Assembly (NCBI GenBank): GCA_949316495.1
Contig: OX439002.1
Span: forward strand, 52,603,531 to 52,667,530
Source of the DNA: Amphiduros pacificus
Lineage: Eukaryota; Annelida; Polychaeta; Phyllodocida; Hesionidae
Direction: 5' to 3'
Length of the DNA: 64,000 nt
In this document: piece by piece, positions 12,261 to 24,465 of the stretch
Numbering within the stretch: the stretch's first letter is position 1
Layout: each line of letters starts with the position of its first letter
Made by a program: the position numbers and the translations under genes
The notes under the pieces: generated by a model
Database searches by the model: none
The model's input: the letters and a program-made list of their open reading frames with translations, nothing else
Told to the model about the DNA's origin: nothing

Positions 12261-13272
12261 CTTTCACTTTGGTGAGAGTGGACACTCAGGTGTCATCTAC
12301 ACCTGTCAGACAGTGGGCAATGAAATATCATTCACACCAGTGGCATATTGGACAATCACAAGTCCTTCTCGTCGGTGAGACATTGGACAATTTGGTGACC
12401 TTCACACCTAATAGACTGTGGTCAGTTATATATTATTCACATACGTGGGATGTGCCAACTGGACAATGTGGATCATTAGGGCTAGTCTGTATTGGTATAG
12501 AGCAAAGAGGATAAATATGATATAATGTATAGTAATGTCAAGGAAACGTGTTAATCCATCAGGAGTAAGGACATACATATCATTCTATGGAAAATAAACA
12601 CATACCAATTTCATCATTGTGAGACAATATATCTGGATACAGCCCAGTTATCTCGATATAGCGTTAAAGATTCAGGATTCATACCCGTGTCTGCGTTGTT
12701 AATAAACATGTAGACTTATCAGAAACATCTTTGGTGTTGTTTTGCAGGCTGATCATTTGTGATCGTCAACACACAATTTTTACCTTTTACACGATTAAGG
12801 TGCTCCTGAAAGCATGTGATTTTTTATGTGGGGAGGACAGTCCATCTTCTATAGATCTGCTCCTCTCTCTTCATTGCAAACACTTTTCGATTGAACCCTT
12901 TTACCTCGACTTGATTGACTCATTTTCCTATTCTTACTCACTTGATTGACATGAAATCAACATATTTACTTATACAAAGACAACAATTTCTCACCATGCC
13001 TGCAATATGAACCGGACAATTAAGCAACTAAAGTAAAATGTCTAATTTCTGTTTCGTGACTAATACACGGGATAAGAATACCGATACAACCAATAATAAC
13101 TTGGAATATGTTTATTTCTTCTGAAGATAAATTGAGGGCACCGAAGACATAATAGAGGGTCGACTATCGACGAATAATTGCATGTGCGATTCCTTCTATA
13201 AGGTCAAGGTTACGACATCTGCGTGTACTTGGAAGTCGTAGAATGACAAACAAATGACAAAAATAGCTGACT

Positions 13273-13302
13273 CAACCACTCACTCAGGTGAGTGAGTGGT
13301 TG
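13273..13302. repeat. Near-perfect palindrome, 14-bp arms, 2-bp centre
   Basis: CAACCACTCACTCA is followed by GG and then its exact reverse complement. It would form a stable hairpin in RNA or single-stranded DNA. Confidence 0.9.
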
Positions 13303-13606
13303 TGTGCTCAGAAGGCAGGGTGTGGCATACTCCAGTGTCCCGTCATCACACCTCTCCATCCCCTTAAACTTACTGCCACAGGAAGCAAGTGGTTTTCCAC
13401 CTCGTTTTGGGCCAGAGACCCGGATGAAGAGAAAGAGAAAGGTGATACGAAACAATAATCACACCGGACTCTTTTGATCCATTAGATTAAAGCTTGTGGA
13501 TTAAGGAGAGATCAGTGTCGTGGATTGTAGGCCTGTCAATGATGGGGGGAGTATAGTTCCTGCTGCAGACAAGCACACGCCATTACTTCCCTGTCCTCCT
13601 GCTTAC

Positions 13607-13650
13607 CTTTGGGGCCGCACTGATCACTCGCTCCTACTTCCGGTCCTAAC
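13607..13650 (-). promoter_or_regulatory. ETS motif beside a strong 5' splice site
   Basis: On the minus strand ACCGGAAGT (13,636-13,644) is followed 29 nt later by CCCCAAAG and the donor GTAAGC (13,601-13,606). This looks like a TATA-less start with a short non-coding first exon. It is inference only, with no open frame inside it. Confidence 0.25.
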
Positions 13651-16600
13651 TAAACCACAAACCATACAACGTCCTCCATGGAACCATTATGACCAATGAC
13701 ACGTTAGCGGCAATTGCATGACAGGACTCCGCCGGGATAATGAGCTGTACCAGCACAAAGTGGGCTAATATAGCTTATTGATCCGCAGTATGTTCTCATA
13801 CACAGGTCTCTTGCCACTGGAGTCGGTTTGTGAACAACTATAGCACAGTGACAAATAGAACTAATCATCTATTCATTAAAATCACTTCATTTCTCAATAA
13901 ACAATATGCAGTTTCTTCTATGATGATCTGCAAGCCTGTATTTAGAACTGACATCCCTTAATTCAAGATTATTGTTATGTTTGGGTAAGACAGTGGAGAT
14001 TAAACAACTACAACTGCGTATTTCTGTTTCATAAGCGCAAGATTCGTAAAAAAATGCTGATCCATTAATTTTCCATGGGTGACATTTCTATGAAATGTCA
14101 TAAAATAGCAAGATGAGAAATAATCAGATTTAAATTTGAGGTATCTTAGAAAAACAATTTTCCAACCAAAGCAATCATTTGATTTGTCGGAGATGATTCT
14201 TACACTACATGGACATAAAGATGCGGAAACTATATACACACGAGTCTCATTTCAAGTTTTGTATATCAGATTTTAAAGAGCTTGATAATTAGTTTTGACT
14301 TTCACATCAATAAAGAAGCTCTTGGTAACAATTCAATATAAATTCAATGGCATGTCACTAACAAGTCTGGAAATATTTTCATTGTATTTATTGTTTAGCC
14401 TTTTGGCCGCCAGTATCAATTAACAACCATCATTGCTATCTACGAAATAAGTATGTAAAGATCATATACATGTTTTACCAGTCGATTTGAGTTAATTTTA
14501 ACTCCCAAACTATACACCTTATTACTACTCTAATCCATCAGAGAGCAAGATGATTAGACTGATGAAATAGTACACACAATAGTAACTCACGACCTGAGGT
14601 AAAAAAATAAATAAAAAAATATAAATAAAAAACAATATTTAATACTTTTAAATTAAAATCATCACATGTTAGGTTTTTGTGCCAATAAACAACCCAAGTT
14701 GTATTTCAAAAGGGAAATGTTGCGAGAAGAAGTTAAAGTAGTGTGAACCATAGAAACTCGGTATGAGCTTCTCACTCAATCCAAGACTAGGGTCACTATG
14801 CAAGTAAGTGGAGGCATCTTAATCACATGCCATACTTATGACATCATCTATAGATGAATATAGGAAAACTGATGAAAATAATTGACTAAGCTACACATTT
14901 ATGATAATTTGATGATGTCCCAACAAGAAACAAAACATGATTCTGATTTTAGTCTTCGTATTTTTTTGTGTCCTCTTGTACAATAAAAAGTTGCCGGATA
15001 AATCCTAGTTGTCATGGCAGCTGATGAAATAGAGCAGTCAATGTAGGTGGGAAAATTATCACCTTCTCTTTGAAGCCTTGCACACAAACAAAAAGATCGG
15101 ATATAATACTCTAGATCGTATGCAAACTGCATGCAAACTGAACTGGCTTATGTAGGATTTGCAATATTGGCGGAACATGGAAACATATATACAATGAAAT
15201 GGGTTGCACAGATCATGTTACACTAAATGCATTTCTACGTATCTACATAGATCATGCCAACATACGATGATTCATAGAGCTTTGACCAATTGCATTTCTC
15301 ACTCTCCGGGAAGCACATGCTTTGGAATACAGTAAGATATGATAGGAGTAATATATTTATGAGTGTAACAGCATTCTTGCTCTATCAATGTATTGCGCAT
15401 TGTTCAAAGAGTAACATAAGATTTTGATGGATGGCTTAATGTTCCCAGCCTGACGCCCCCGACGTTGTCGCCAAGGATTTATTAATGATGCCCCACAGGG
15501 CGCTGTCTATGCCATATGCTTTACAAGACATCTTATTACTTTTATTATCAAATCAATGATCAGAAAAGTAAATAGCTATAATTTCATTAGTTTATTATTA
15601 TATGGACCACAGGCTGAAAGCTTACCGTGGTATGATTCTGACCATATGTTGTCAACCATCAAATTCCTAATATTTTGGTTATTTGTCTTTTAAAACAATA
15701 CATGTCAGCTTATCAATGTTATGTGATATTGATTTATCGTTATTTGTAAACATATCATCAATTCAGGATTTTGAGAACATGGTGATCAATAACAGGTCAA
15801 GTCATAAAGACAGATATTAATGAATTGTATTTCTGTAATAATTTTAAATTATATGTGCCGAAAGAGTTCAGCTTGGTATCAGGCATGTGCGATCTATTGG
15901 TATGTGGGGCGGGGAGGCGCTGCGCTGATCCGCATATGTGATGACCCTTGATGATCAGCCGGAGATCATCCCGTTAATCCTAACCCTATATTATCTCTCA
16001 ACCTAAACAGCCTGGTGAGCATGATATGTACCTCAGACCACACGGCCAGTCTCATGGCCCTCAGAGATTGTTTACAGATCTGGTAAAGAATTTCATGGCA
16101 AAATCTTCAGAGATAGGATCACATGCAACCAACTCACTTATTTTAAAAAGTCTACTCGCCTCAATCACATTTTGAAATGAACAATTAATTACAACTTAAG
16201 TCAGATGGAAGGTGGAAATGAAATATTACATATATGAGATTTCGTGATCTCCAGAGGAACCAAATCGCTGTGATTGATTTTTGTACACATCAGAGTGCAA
16301 TACGACTTTATTGGAGGCCCATTCTTTATGTATCTCAGGTGATTTTAGGTCATTCACAACTCTCAATCCTCTCATCTGAAGGACTCTGCTCCCTACCATT
16401 CTTGCAGGGAATCGTCACAAATTTAGCTTTTCCACTACAGACACATAAGAAAGACAAGGAACTATTTGGTCCTAGTTAAAACAGAGGGTCTTCTTGTATT
16501 TATTGGCATAACAATTACGTGTCACTAAAATGTATTTCAATTTTGCAGCCACTATTCTATGGTCGTCTAGTTGCGACTAGGCGCGTGATATTAGTTCAAG

Positions 16601-16954
16601 GCCCAGTTGTTTATCATGTCGAGATGTGAGTGGTTAGCAAACAAACCTTCCTAGAATTCGTGTTTTATGACTACTTGCTAAAAGGCAACCATCCCAGGTT
16701 AAAAGCGAAAAGTACACTGCCGTGTTTTTGTGAATAAAATGAAGTACAATCAGCCCCAATGCCGCGTACCAAGTAACCTTTCTTACAAACACACAAACTA
16801 ATTCTTACTTCTTTATTTTGTTGACTTTGAGGTCCAAATGACGCCTTTAACACAACAATTACACAGACGCTGGTACCTTTAAGAAAATCACACAAATACT
16901 CAAAGTTGTGATGCTTATGAAGACTATGGGCATTATTTCTCGTTTACCACTCAC

Positions 16955-17301
16955 GTTTTTGACTTTGGTATCCTTTTGAGTGCGGCCTGAAGTTCTTGGG
17001 GAGTTTTAGAGCTTGCGGGCTCCGCGGATATGGCCGTCCGCTTGGTCCGTTGTTGTGCGGTCGCATTGTTGGCATGTTGTTGCTTGTTGTTATCGTTGTG
17101 CTGACGATTTTGCTGATTTTGCTGATGTTGCGTGGCCGGTTTTATCACAGACCGGTACTTGTCTACTTCTGTCTGTAACTTTTCAATGAGAGCATCTTTC
17201 TCATCCAGCTCTGATTCTAACTCATCTATTAACTCATCCCGCTGTCTTAATTCCTCAATCTTCTCCTGTAGGGCTAGTTGCAGATCCCGCAAAGTGCCCA
17301 T
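16955..17301 (-). CDS. PRKG1: PKG I alternative first exon 1c (beta-like zipper)
   Basis: This exon encodes about 115 residues from MGTLRDLQ. The zipper is strikingly conserved with human I-beta, including [18 protein letters not shown] and [13 protein letters not shown]. Aliphatic residues occur at 4, 11, 18, 25, 32, 39, 46 and 53, eight consecutive heptads. A Gln/Asn-rich segment (residues about 58-84) separates it from the autoinhibitory [11 protein letters not shown] (human RTKRQAISAEP). The donor is GTGAGT after AC, phase 2, giving [13 protein letters not shown]. The ATG at 17,301 matches the family start. This is the most proximal of the three coding first exons. Confidence 0.96.
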
Positions 17302-17670
17302 CTTCGTGAGTCTCTACTGTTCCACCATTCTAATGGTCCGAGTTGGGCTATCTTGGCTTCCGCATTCCTGGCGCCTGTACTACCATCCGCGTGCTATCCT
17401 GCTCCCGAGCACTACTCAAGGGGGGTGTGGCTGCTCGCTTGGCCGGACCACACTTAGCGCCGTAATGACCGACCACCGCGCCGCTGTGCCGCGTACCTGG
17501 TCTGAACACACACTGAGCCGAGGCCGCAACGCCTCACCTGAAGAGAGCAGCCGCGTGTACTGGGGTACAATGAGCGCATAAGCAACACATATATGACAGA
17601 GCATCTCGCCTAACTGCCTCACTGTCACATAACTGATGTTAAGAGTCCGCCTTTTTTAAGTCTCCAATAC
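17302..17670 (-). promoter_or_regulatory. GC/CpG-rich 5' UTR and putative promoter of exon 1c
   Basis: This stretch is much richer in G+C and CpG than its surroundings and lies directly upstream of the 1c ATG. AT-rich TATA-like elements on the minus strand are CTTAAAAAAGG (17,650-17,660) and CATATATG (about 17,588-17,595). A 3.5-kb minisatellite begins immediately upstream, which leaves less than 400 bp of unique promoter sequence. Confidence 0.4.
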
Positions 17671-17699
17671 AGACAACAAGGGCAGGTAGACATCACAGA

Positions 17700-20600
17700 G
17701 ATTGCCAACTTCTAAGTGTTCGCAACAAAGACAATCAGGAATACCAGCCTCTGAAATGTCTCAAAGCAGACCACCAGGAGAGCTAGCCTCCTCGGAATGT
17801 CTATACACAGACCGCCAGGATAGCTAGCCTCCTCTGAAATGTCTATACACAGACCACCAGGAGAGCTAGCCTCCTCTGAAATATCTATACACAGACCATC
17901 AGGATAGCTAGCCTCCTCTGAAATGTCTATACACAGACCACCAGGAGAGCTAGCCTCCTCTGAAATGTCTATACACAGACCACCAGGAGAGCTAGCCCCC
18001 TCTGAATGTCTCTACACAGACCACCAGGAGAGCTAGCCCCCTCTGAATGTCTCTACACAGACCACCAGGATATCTAGCCTCCTATGAAATGTCTCTACAC
18101 AGACCACCAGGATATCTAGCCTCCTATGAAATGTCTCTACACAGACCACCAGGATAGCTAGCTTCCTCTGAAATGTCTATACACAGACCACCAGGATAGC
18201 TAGCCTCCTCTGAATGTCTCTACACATACCACCAGGATAGCTAGCCTCCTCTGAATGTCTCTACACATACCACCAGGATAGCTAGCCTCCTCTGAATGTC
18301 TACACATAGACCACCAGGATAGCTAGCCTCCTATGAATGTCTACACATAGACCACCAGGATAGCTAGCCTCCTCTGAATGTCTCTACACAGACCACCAGG
18401 ATAGCTAGCCTCCACTGAATGTCTACACACAGACCACCAGGATAGCTAGCCTCCTCTGAATGTCTCTACACAGACCACCAGGATAGCTAGCCTCCTCTGA
18501 ATGTCTACACACAGACCACCAGGATAGCTAGCCTCCTCTGAATGTCTTCACATAGACCACCAGGATAGCTAGCCTCCTCTGAATGTCTTCACATAGACCA
18601 CCAGGATAGCTAGCCTCCTCTGAATGTCTTCACATAGACCACCAGGATAGCTAGCCTCCTCTGAATGTCTACACACAGACCACCAGGATAGCTAGCCTCC
18701 TCTGAATGTCTTCACATAGACCACCAGGATAGCTAGCCTCCTCTGAATGTCTTCACATAGACCACCAGGATAGCTAGCCTCCTCTGAATGTCTTCACATA
18801 GACCACCAGGATAGCTAGCCTCCTCTGAATGTCTTCACATAGACCACCAGGATAGCTAGCCTCCTCTGAATGTCTCTACACAGACCACCAGGATAGCTAG
18901 CCTCCTCTGAATGTCTTCACATAGACCACCAGGATAGCTAGCCTCCTCTGAATGTCTTCACATAGACCACCAGGATAGCTAGCCTCCTCTGAATGTCTTC
19001 ACATAGACCACCAGGATAGCTAGCCTCCTCTGAATGTCTTCACATAGACCACCAGGATAGCTAGCCTCCTCTGAATGTCTCTACACAGACCACCAGGATA
19101 GCTAGCCTCCTCTGAATGTCTTCACATAGACCACCAGGATAGCTAGCCTCCTCTGAATGTCTTCACATAGACCACCAGGATAGCTAGCCTCCTCTGAATG
19201 TCTCTACACAGACCACCAGGATAGCTAGCCTCCTCTGAATGTCTTCACATAGACCACCAGGATAGCTAGCCTCCTCTGAATGTCTACACACAGACCACCA
19301 GGATAGCTAGCCTCCTCTGAATGTCTTCACATAGACCACCAGGATAGCTAGCCTCCTCTGAATGTCTTCACATAGACCACCAGGATAGCTAGCCTCCTCT
19401 GAATGTCTTCACATAGACCACCAGGATAGCTAGCCTCCTCTGAATGTCTACACACAGACCACCAGGATAGCTAGCCTCCTATGAATGTCTTCACATAGAC
19501 CACCAGGATAGCTAGCCTCCTCTGAATGTCTCTACACAGACCACCAGGATAGCTAGCCTCCTCTGAATGTCTTCACATAGACCACCAGGATAGCTAGCCT
19601 CCTCTGAATGTCTTCACATAGACCACCAGGATAGCTAGCCTCCTCTGAATGTCTCTACACAGACCACCAGGATAGCTAGCCTCCTCTGAATGTCTCTACA
19701 CAGACCACCAGGATAGCTAGCCTCCTCTGAATGTCTTCACATAGACCACCAGGATAGCTAGCCTCCTCTGAATGTCTTCACATAGACCACCAGGATAGCT
19801 AGCCTCCTCTGAATGGCTAGACACAGACCACCAGGATAGCTAGCCTCCTATGAATGTCTACACATAGACCACCAGGATAGCTAGCCTCCTATGAATATCT
19901 CTACACAGACCACCAGGATAGCTAGCCTCCTCTGAATGTCTACACACAGACCACCAGGATAGCTAGCCTCCTCTGAATGTCTACACAGACTGTCAGGATA
20001 GCTAGCCTCCTCTGAATGTCTCTACACAGACTGTCAGGATAGCTAGTCTCCTCTGAATGGCTAGACACAGACCACCAGGATAGCTAGCCTCCTATGAATG
20101 TCTACACATAGACCACCAGGATAGCTAGCCTCCTATGAATATCTCTACACAGACCACCAGGATAGCTAGCCTCCTCTGAATGTCTACACACAGACCACCA
20201 GGATAGCTAGCCTCCTCTGAATGTCTCTACACAGACTGTCAGGATAGCTAGCCTCCTCTGAATGGCTAGACACAGACCACCAGGATAGCTAGCCTCCTAT
20301 GAATGTCTACACATAGACCACCAGGATAGCTAGCCTCCTATGAATGTCTACACAGACCACCAGGATAGCTAGCCTCCTCTGAATGTCTATACATAGACCA
20401 CCAGGATAGCTAGCCTCCTCTGAATGTCTACACATAGACCACCAGGATAGCTAGCCTCCTCTGAATGTCTCTACACAGACCACCAGGATAGCTAGCCTAT
20501 TCTGAATGTCTATACACAGACCACCAGGATAGCTAGCCTCCTCTGAATGTCTCTACACAGACCACCAGGATAGCTAGCCTCCTATGAATGTCTCTACAGA

Positions 20601-21237
20601 GACCACCAGGATAGCTAGCCTCCTCTGAATAAATGTCTATACACAGACCACCAGGATAGCTAGCCTCCTATGAATGTCTACACATAGACCACCAGGATAG
20701 CTAGCCTCCTCTGAATGTCTATACACAGACCACCAGGATAGCTAGCCTCCTCTGAATGTCTCTACACAGACCACCAGGATAGCTAGCCTCCTATGAATGT
20801 CTCTACAGAGACCACCAGGATAGCTAGCCTCCTCTGAATAAATGTCTATACACAGACCACCAGGATAGCTAGCCTCCTATGAATGTCTACACATAGACCA
20901 CCAGGATAGCTAGCCTCCTCTGAATGTCTATACACAGACCACCAGGATAGCTAGCCTCCTCTGAATGTCTATACACAGACCACCAGGATAGCTAGCCTCC
21001 TCTGAATGTCTACGCACAGACCACCAGGATAGCTAGCCTCCTCTGAATGTCTATACACAGACCACCAGGATAGCTAGCCTCCTCTGAAATGTCTCTACAC
21101 AGACTGTCAGGATAGCTAGCCTCCTCTGAATGTCTACGCACAGACCACCAGGATAGCTAGCCTCCTATGAATGTCTACATATAGACCACCAGGATAGCTA
21201 GCCTCCTATGAATGTCTACACATAGACCACCAGGATA
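17700..21237. repeat. Large minisatellite, 41-bp unit, about 86 copies
   Basis: The core is ACCACCAGGATAGCTAGCCT plus CCTCTGAATGTCT, then TCACATAG, ACACACAG or CTACACAG variants; unit length is 40-45 bp. Higher-order repeats are visible: GAATGGCTAG at 19,811, 20,055 and 20,260, and GAATAAATG at 20,627 and 20,836 (209 bp apart). Each unit carries the palindrome GCTAGC. The array starts about 400 bp upstream of the 1c ATG, so it sits against that promoter. Confidence 0.97.
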
Positions 21238-22172
21238 TGTAGCTAGTATCTCAATATACTGGCTGTCAGAAGTCTCCAGAGTAATATTATACCTTGGTAT
21301 CTCATCTGTAGGATCTGGTGCCATTTACACTGGCTGCTCTATCCTCGACGCCCCCATTATGTATATAGTAGTTCACTCTGTAGAATGTTAACTATTTAAA
21401 TGATATAAGTTAATATTGCTGACTGATTTCATTAACCCTTGAACTATATCATTATTCCACAGAAAGACTGAAAACGTGGTTGTTGTATTTATAAACAGTC
21501 ATTTCCAAAGAAAATCCTGAAAGATATCATAAAGTGAATAAGTGAATATTGTCCTCCTTTTAATGAATTTATTTTCTGTTTTGATATGTGTCAAGGCCTA
21601 AATACGAAGAAAGTGTTTCCAGAGAAATATGGAGAAATTATAGATTATAAAATATTATGGAAATTTAAGACTTTGTAAACATGTATTGTCTGTAATAATA
21701 CATTGTGTTGTGTGAATAATATATGATTCGACATTTGCATATAATATTCGTGTTCTTTTCGAAGAAGCCTTTCATAATGGAATGGCTCCTAATAATACTT
21801 TTATACGTGCTTTCTTGAAAAAAGTCTATTTTAAAGGTCGATATGTAGCAGCACTGTGTATGCCATTGCAAGTCCCACAATCTTAGCACACTCGATATGA
21901 CCATGGATATTTGAGAAGTAGTCTGTGATATGTTCAATGCATCAGTTTGTGCGCACATGTCATCCATTTATATAGTTTTCATAATTGCATTGTGAAACAT
22001 AATTTCGCTTCTTTTATGAAAACATTACTATATGAAAGTATAAATGATTTTGTTTTCAACAGCGCAGATTTCATTCTTTCTCAAAGAGGTCTTTCTTATT
22101 GTTATCAATATGATGATATTAAATAACAACATGACAAAATTACCAAGAAAGCAATGTGGACAATCTATCGGA
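21238..22172. other. PKG I intron 1, unique AT-rich sequence
   Basis: No recognised feature. Confidence 0.6.
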
Positions 22173-22412
22173 GTTGTCTGTGCCTTGATGAGTGCAGCTG
22201 GAGTTGTCTGTGCCTTTGAGGAGTGCAGCTGGAGGTTTCTGTGCCTTGATGAGTGCAGCTGGAGTTGTCTGTGCCTTGATGAGTGCAGCTGGAGTTGTCT
22301 GTACCTGGATGAGTGCAGCTGGAGTTGTCTGTGCTTTCATGACTGCAGCTGGAGTTTTTTGTACCTGGATGGGTGCAGCAAGAGTTGCCTGCACCTGAAT
22401 GACTGCAGCTTT
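22173..22412. repeat. Minisatellite, 30-bp unit, about 7 copies
   Basis: The core is GAGTGCAGCTGGAGTTGTCT at 30-bp spacing; each unit has the E-box CAGCTG. Because 30 is divisible by three, frames stay open on both strands; I regard these as non-coding. Confidence 0.93.
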
Positions 22413-23358
22413 ATATAGCGTTTGTCAATCCCTTTCCTGTGACATCTGTATCTCCCGAGGGAAGGCCACGCCCTGTCACTGTCACTGGGGTAGCAACTTT
22501 CTCTCATCTGTGAAAAACGATTCTAAAACCATCTAAATCTAATCGCATCTACGGCATCACGGGCACTGCTCGCATTGCTGTATCGAGAAATGATAAAAAT
22601 GGAAACAGAGCAAAACATAGATAATCCCTGTTTACCACCAGATGGCTATTAAAAAATGTAAATATTGTTTCTTTCGATCTGGAAGTTGTCGATTTGGAAC
22701 ATCCACTGAGTTGTGTTGTTTGTATTAGTTGAGTGAGGCTCAGCTGGTTTGTGTCAGGATTCCGGTAGCCCCATAGCGCTGACCTTACATGGCAGCCGTG
22801 ATAACAGCCCTGTGCCTTGCGCCAATACCGTTCAGCGCTTATCTGGGCGTTATTATGTGAATAATCTATCACATTTGTGATCATGGAGTTATATGGGTGT
22901 GGTACTATGATAACAATTTGAAATAGAATAAATCTGATGTATTCTGGAATTAAACAATATAATAAGGTTTTGGCTGCTGAAAGTTCAAGTTGTTGAGTAG
23001 ATAAGCCCCCATGGTTTGCCTTGATCTCCACATAACATGGTGAGCTTCAGTGTACCTTAATAGTATTTACTTACTAATAACATTAAGCATTTCTGACTTG
23101 GTAAATATATTAGGGAATTGATCATGTCCATTGGCTGGTGTACAGCGTATATGTGAACCACCTAATCAGAAGCATTCTTAATGAAATTTAATGAATTAAC
23201 AAATATGTTAAGAAATCAGCTTTTAAAAAGACCTTTTAATAAGAGTAGGTACTAATGAAGCAAAATATGTATGTTCCGAGGAAGCTTACATGTCAGCTGG
23301 TCGTAATTGCTGATTGTCATGTCATTCTTTTGATTGATCCGAATTGATCACCAAGAGT
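22413..23358. other. PKG I intron 1, unique sequence
   Basis: No recognised feature. The longer open frame here (22,549-23,031, minus) shows no domain or composition that suggests coding. Confidence 0.5.
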
Positions 23359-23837
23359 TTAAATCAAAAGTCAGTTTTGTGTTATATGGCTTCAAGGGTA
23401 ATTTCATGAATATATGACAAATCAGTAAATGCATTCTGCAGATTGGATGCTCCTCACATATTACCTTCTGACGTGAGAACATGTTATAGATATCCACAGA
23501 GATTTGACGTGAGAACGTGTGTTATAGATATCCACAGAGATCTGACATGGGAACGTGTTATAGATATCCACAGAGATCTGACATGGGAAAGTGTTATAGA
23601 TATCCACAGAGATCTGACATGGGAAAGTGTTGTAGATATCGTCTCCCATAACCATATCCAGAATGAGATCTCTTTTGAAATTGTCGAGAAATCAGCTAAT
23701 TACAATTGTTTCAAAAAGTTAAAAATGTCCATATTTTGTTTTAAAAAGGAACCATAATGTACTGTCTACACTATAGAATTATATATTCATGAAATTACCC
23801 TTGAAGTCATATAACACAAAACTGATATTTGATTTAA
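23359..23837. mobile_element. MITE-like element with about 55-bp inverted repeats
   Basis: The left arm 23,359-23,413 and right arm 23,779-23,837 are inverted copies with only a few mismatches; shared core TCAGTTTTGTGTTATATG and CTTCAAGGGTAATTTCATGA. Both outer ends read TTAA followed inward by ATCAAA. The interior has no transposase and holds a 36-bp minisatellite. A non-autonomous DNA transposon is likely; a simple inverted duplication is the alternative. Confidence 0.6.
23470..23641. repeat. Minisatellite, 36-bp unit, 4-5 copies, nested in the inverted-repeat element
   Basis: The core is GTTATAGATATCCACAGAGA plus TCTGACATGGGAA; each unit contains GATATC. It lies wholly between the two inverted arms. 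Confidence 0.93.
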
Positions 23838-24465
23838 GAGAGTAATTGGCTTAACTGCATACATAAGCGTATATAAACATTGTGGACGCTGAAATATTTT
23901 GAAATTTGCGTTTATTGAATGAAGCTCATTGAGCAGCTCAAACTCCCAGAAGCGAGAGAGAAAGATAAAGTTATGTAGTCATTAGTCTATGTATTGCAAC
24001 ATATTTTTTATATGTAATTTTGAGACGTTTTCATCTGCTGGGTTTCGTGCCGTCAGGTAAGGAATTCACTTAGAATGTTAGTCTCACATGCATACAAACT
24101 GAGACATCCGGTGTTGATTTTGGTCCGCTAAAAGCCTCATTTGAGAAAGATCTGTCATACTTCAATACGGCTCATAGTGGGGATCTATCTCAGTCTTAAC
24201 ACACTGACAATATAAGTTTGAATACTGTATTCAGGTCCATGTTATTATGTGCTTGTTTTGCACACCAATGTTTCCAATTCACCTCTTAAAAGCCAGGATA
24301 GCGGGTAAGAAAACAATGGCTACCTCAGACGGTGCTGGGTGCCACTGGTCAATGAACAATACATAAATCTACAGAGGAAGCAAGAGAAACAGATACTTCC
24401 GCTTCCGACAATACCACAGCATTATAAAGCATTCTTATGGGCCCTTGATCAACAGCCGCTGAATA
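23838..24465. other. PKG I intron 1, unique sequence
   Basis: No recognised feature. Confidence 0.6.

Larger units (their letters stand above)
12431..16954. other. PKG I intron 1, mostly unique AT-rich DNA with a few GC-rich islands
   Basis: No coding exon recognised. Islands worth noting are 13,273-13,302 (perfect palindrome), 13,590-13,760 (ETS motif beside a strong minus-strand donor), 15,440-15,530 (CCACAGGGCGCT) and 15,885-15,990 (GC-rich with GATGATC-GATCATC arms). Confidence 0.55.

Noticed and set aside
13210-13477. Overlapping open frames on both strands near the palindrome
   Set aside because: No domain, no splice partners, and the frame runs through the palindrome.
17700-21237. 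CRISPR-like regular direct repeats
   Set aside because: Units are contiguous 41-bp tandem copies with no unique spacers, in an animal intron.
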